DNA of 46,392 nt from Planctomycetota bacterium (GTDB lineage Bacteria; Planctomycetota; UBA1135; UBA2386): positions 1-46,392 of the forward strand of contig JAQCBR010000018.1 in the NCBI GenBank assembly GCA_027621295.1, read 5' to 3'. Below, in pieces: positions 44,399 through 46,392 of the stretch. Every line of letters begins with the position of its first letter. The stretch's first letter is position 1. The notes under the pieces are model-generated. The model searched no databases. It worked only from the letters and a program-made list of their open reading frames with translations, and was not told the origin of the DNA. The position numbers and the translations under genes were made by a program.

Positions 44399-44745
44399 GT
44401 CCGCCGCTGCGGCGGGTTGCGGGCGGTGGGAACAGGTGTGAGCGGGTGCAACGGGGCCATGGTCCTCCGGTCCGCGCGCAGGGGCCGTGATCCCCGATGC
44501 CCGTTGCCTATCGCCCGTGGCCCATTCCCCGCTGGCGGATGCCCGATGCGCGCCGTGAGTTGTGCGCCGCTCGCTGACCGTTGCCGGCTGACCGCCGCAC
44601 GACGACCGAGCGAACGCGGAACTGGCGCCGGGGCTGACCATGAACCTGCGCGGAACGATCGTCTCGGTCGCGGCCCATCGCAGCCCGAGTCGTCGCTCGG
44701 CGACGTCTCCTTCCACGCCGAGGACGACCGACGGATACTGCGACG
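44399..44745. other. Intergenic region with degenerate heptamer repeats
   Basis: No convincing gene lies in these 347 bases. They contain the heptamer array at 44489-44551 and a pair of GCTGACCG direct repeats near 44573-44595. The promoter of the aminopeptidase gene should be here, but no clear -35/-10 pair is visible. Confidence 0.5.
44489..44551 (+). repeat. Degenerate 7-base tandem repeat, consensus GATGCCC
   Basis: Nine head-to-tail heptamers: GATCCCC, GATGCCC, GTTGCCT, ATCGCCC, GTGGCCC, ATTCCCC, GCTGGCG, GATGCCC, GATGCGC. The period of 7 excludes codon structure. The array lies about 195 bases before the aminopeptidase start. Function unknown; it may be a relic of slippage or a protein-binding array. 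Confidence 0.6.
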
Positions 44746-46209
<1,464 letters not shown>

Positions 46210-46318
46210 AAGCGGAGCGGCGAGTGAGAGCGAAGCGGCACCGGAGATCGGCCGCCAGCCGTCCCCGGGTGCAGCAGCTCGTCGAGCTCTCCGGGCTCGA
46301 CGGGCTCTCCTGACCCGA

Positions 46319-46334
46319 GCCCCGGTCGCGGGGC
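46319..46334 (+). terminator. Weak hairpin downstream of pepA
   Basis: A 6-base-pair stem (GCCCCG / CGGGGC) with a 4-base loop lies about 110 bases after the pepA stop. There is no T tract, so a terminator role is only possible. Confidence 0.25.
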
Positions 46335-46392
46335 ATGCCTGCGACCACGCATGCGCACCGCCGGGGCCCCGAACGCCCGAGGAGCCTGACTC

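Overview
The window comes from a very GC-rich, Gram-negative bacterium (third codon positions mostly G or C). It has Omp85/TamB proteins, several lipoproteins, a C-terminal-Phe outer-membrane barrel and large multiheme cytochromes. Taxonomy is inferred from gene style: an ECF sigma factor fused by overlap to a Ser/Thr kinase and a carboxypeptidase-regulatory-repeat lipoprotein, plus secreted proteins with no named domain that share a C-terminal signature, fit a deep-branching Planctomycetota lineage best. No rRNA, tRNA, CRISPR array, transposase or prophage gene was seen, so this looks like ordinary chromosome with one notable accessory block.

Layout. 1-9.2 kb: a left-truncated coiled-coil membrane protein, a tandem PilZ protein, a ChaN-like lipoprotein with a PDZ domain, exonuclease III, the C1-folate pair folD/fhs, an O6-alkylguanine methyltransferase and an MtfA-type zinc peptidase. 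9.2-13.2 kb: a large secreted glycosidase-like protein and an NAD-type isocitrate dehydrogenase. 13.2-21.6 kb: the highlight, described below. 21.6-24.1 kb: a uronate-isomerase-like amidohydrolase and a secreted protein. 24.1-30.0 kb: the sigma factor / kinase / lipoprotein signalling operon on the minus strand. 30.1-31.7 kb: leucine dehydrogenase overlapping a hotdog thioesterase. 31.9-42.1 kb: two lipoproteins, TamB, a lipidated TamA-like Omp85 protein and a YgiQ radical-SAM protein. 42.1-46.2 kb: glyoxalase I, a secreted beta-helix protein and a leucyl aminopeptidase.

The highlight is a tight four-gene operon (14042-21589, with GTGA and ATGA overlaps and a 2-base gap). It encodes (1) an inner-membrane protein that joins a 2x[4Fe-4S] ferredoxin module, an FAD/NAD(P) flavoprotein and a His-rich membrane domain; (2) a 26-heme membrane-anchored c-type cytochrome; (3) an outer-membrane beta-barrel with an extra N-terminal domain; and (4) a 16-heme lipoprotein. 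The order and parts match a complete porin-cytochrome conduit that could move electrons between NAD(P)H or ferredoxin and the cell exterior, with 42 c-type hemes. It resembles Mtr/Pio/Omb-Oma-Omc systems in architecture, but I see no sequence reason to use those names. Upstream, a consensus sigma-54 promoter (TGGCAC-N5-TTGC) fires in the opposite direction into a short ORF that ends at an intrinsic terminator. A weaker sigma-54-like element faces the conduit operon, and an inverted repeat lies midway between the two. This suggests a shared enhancer-dependent control region, which is the most testable new idea in the window.
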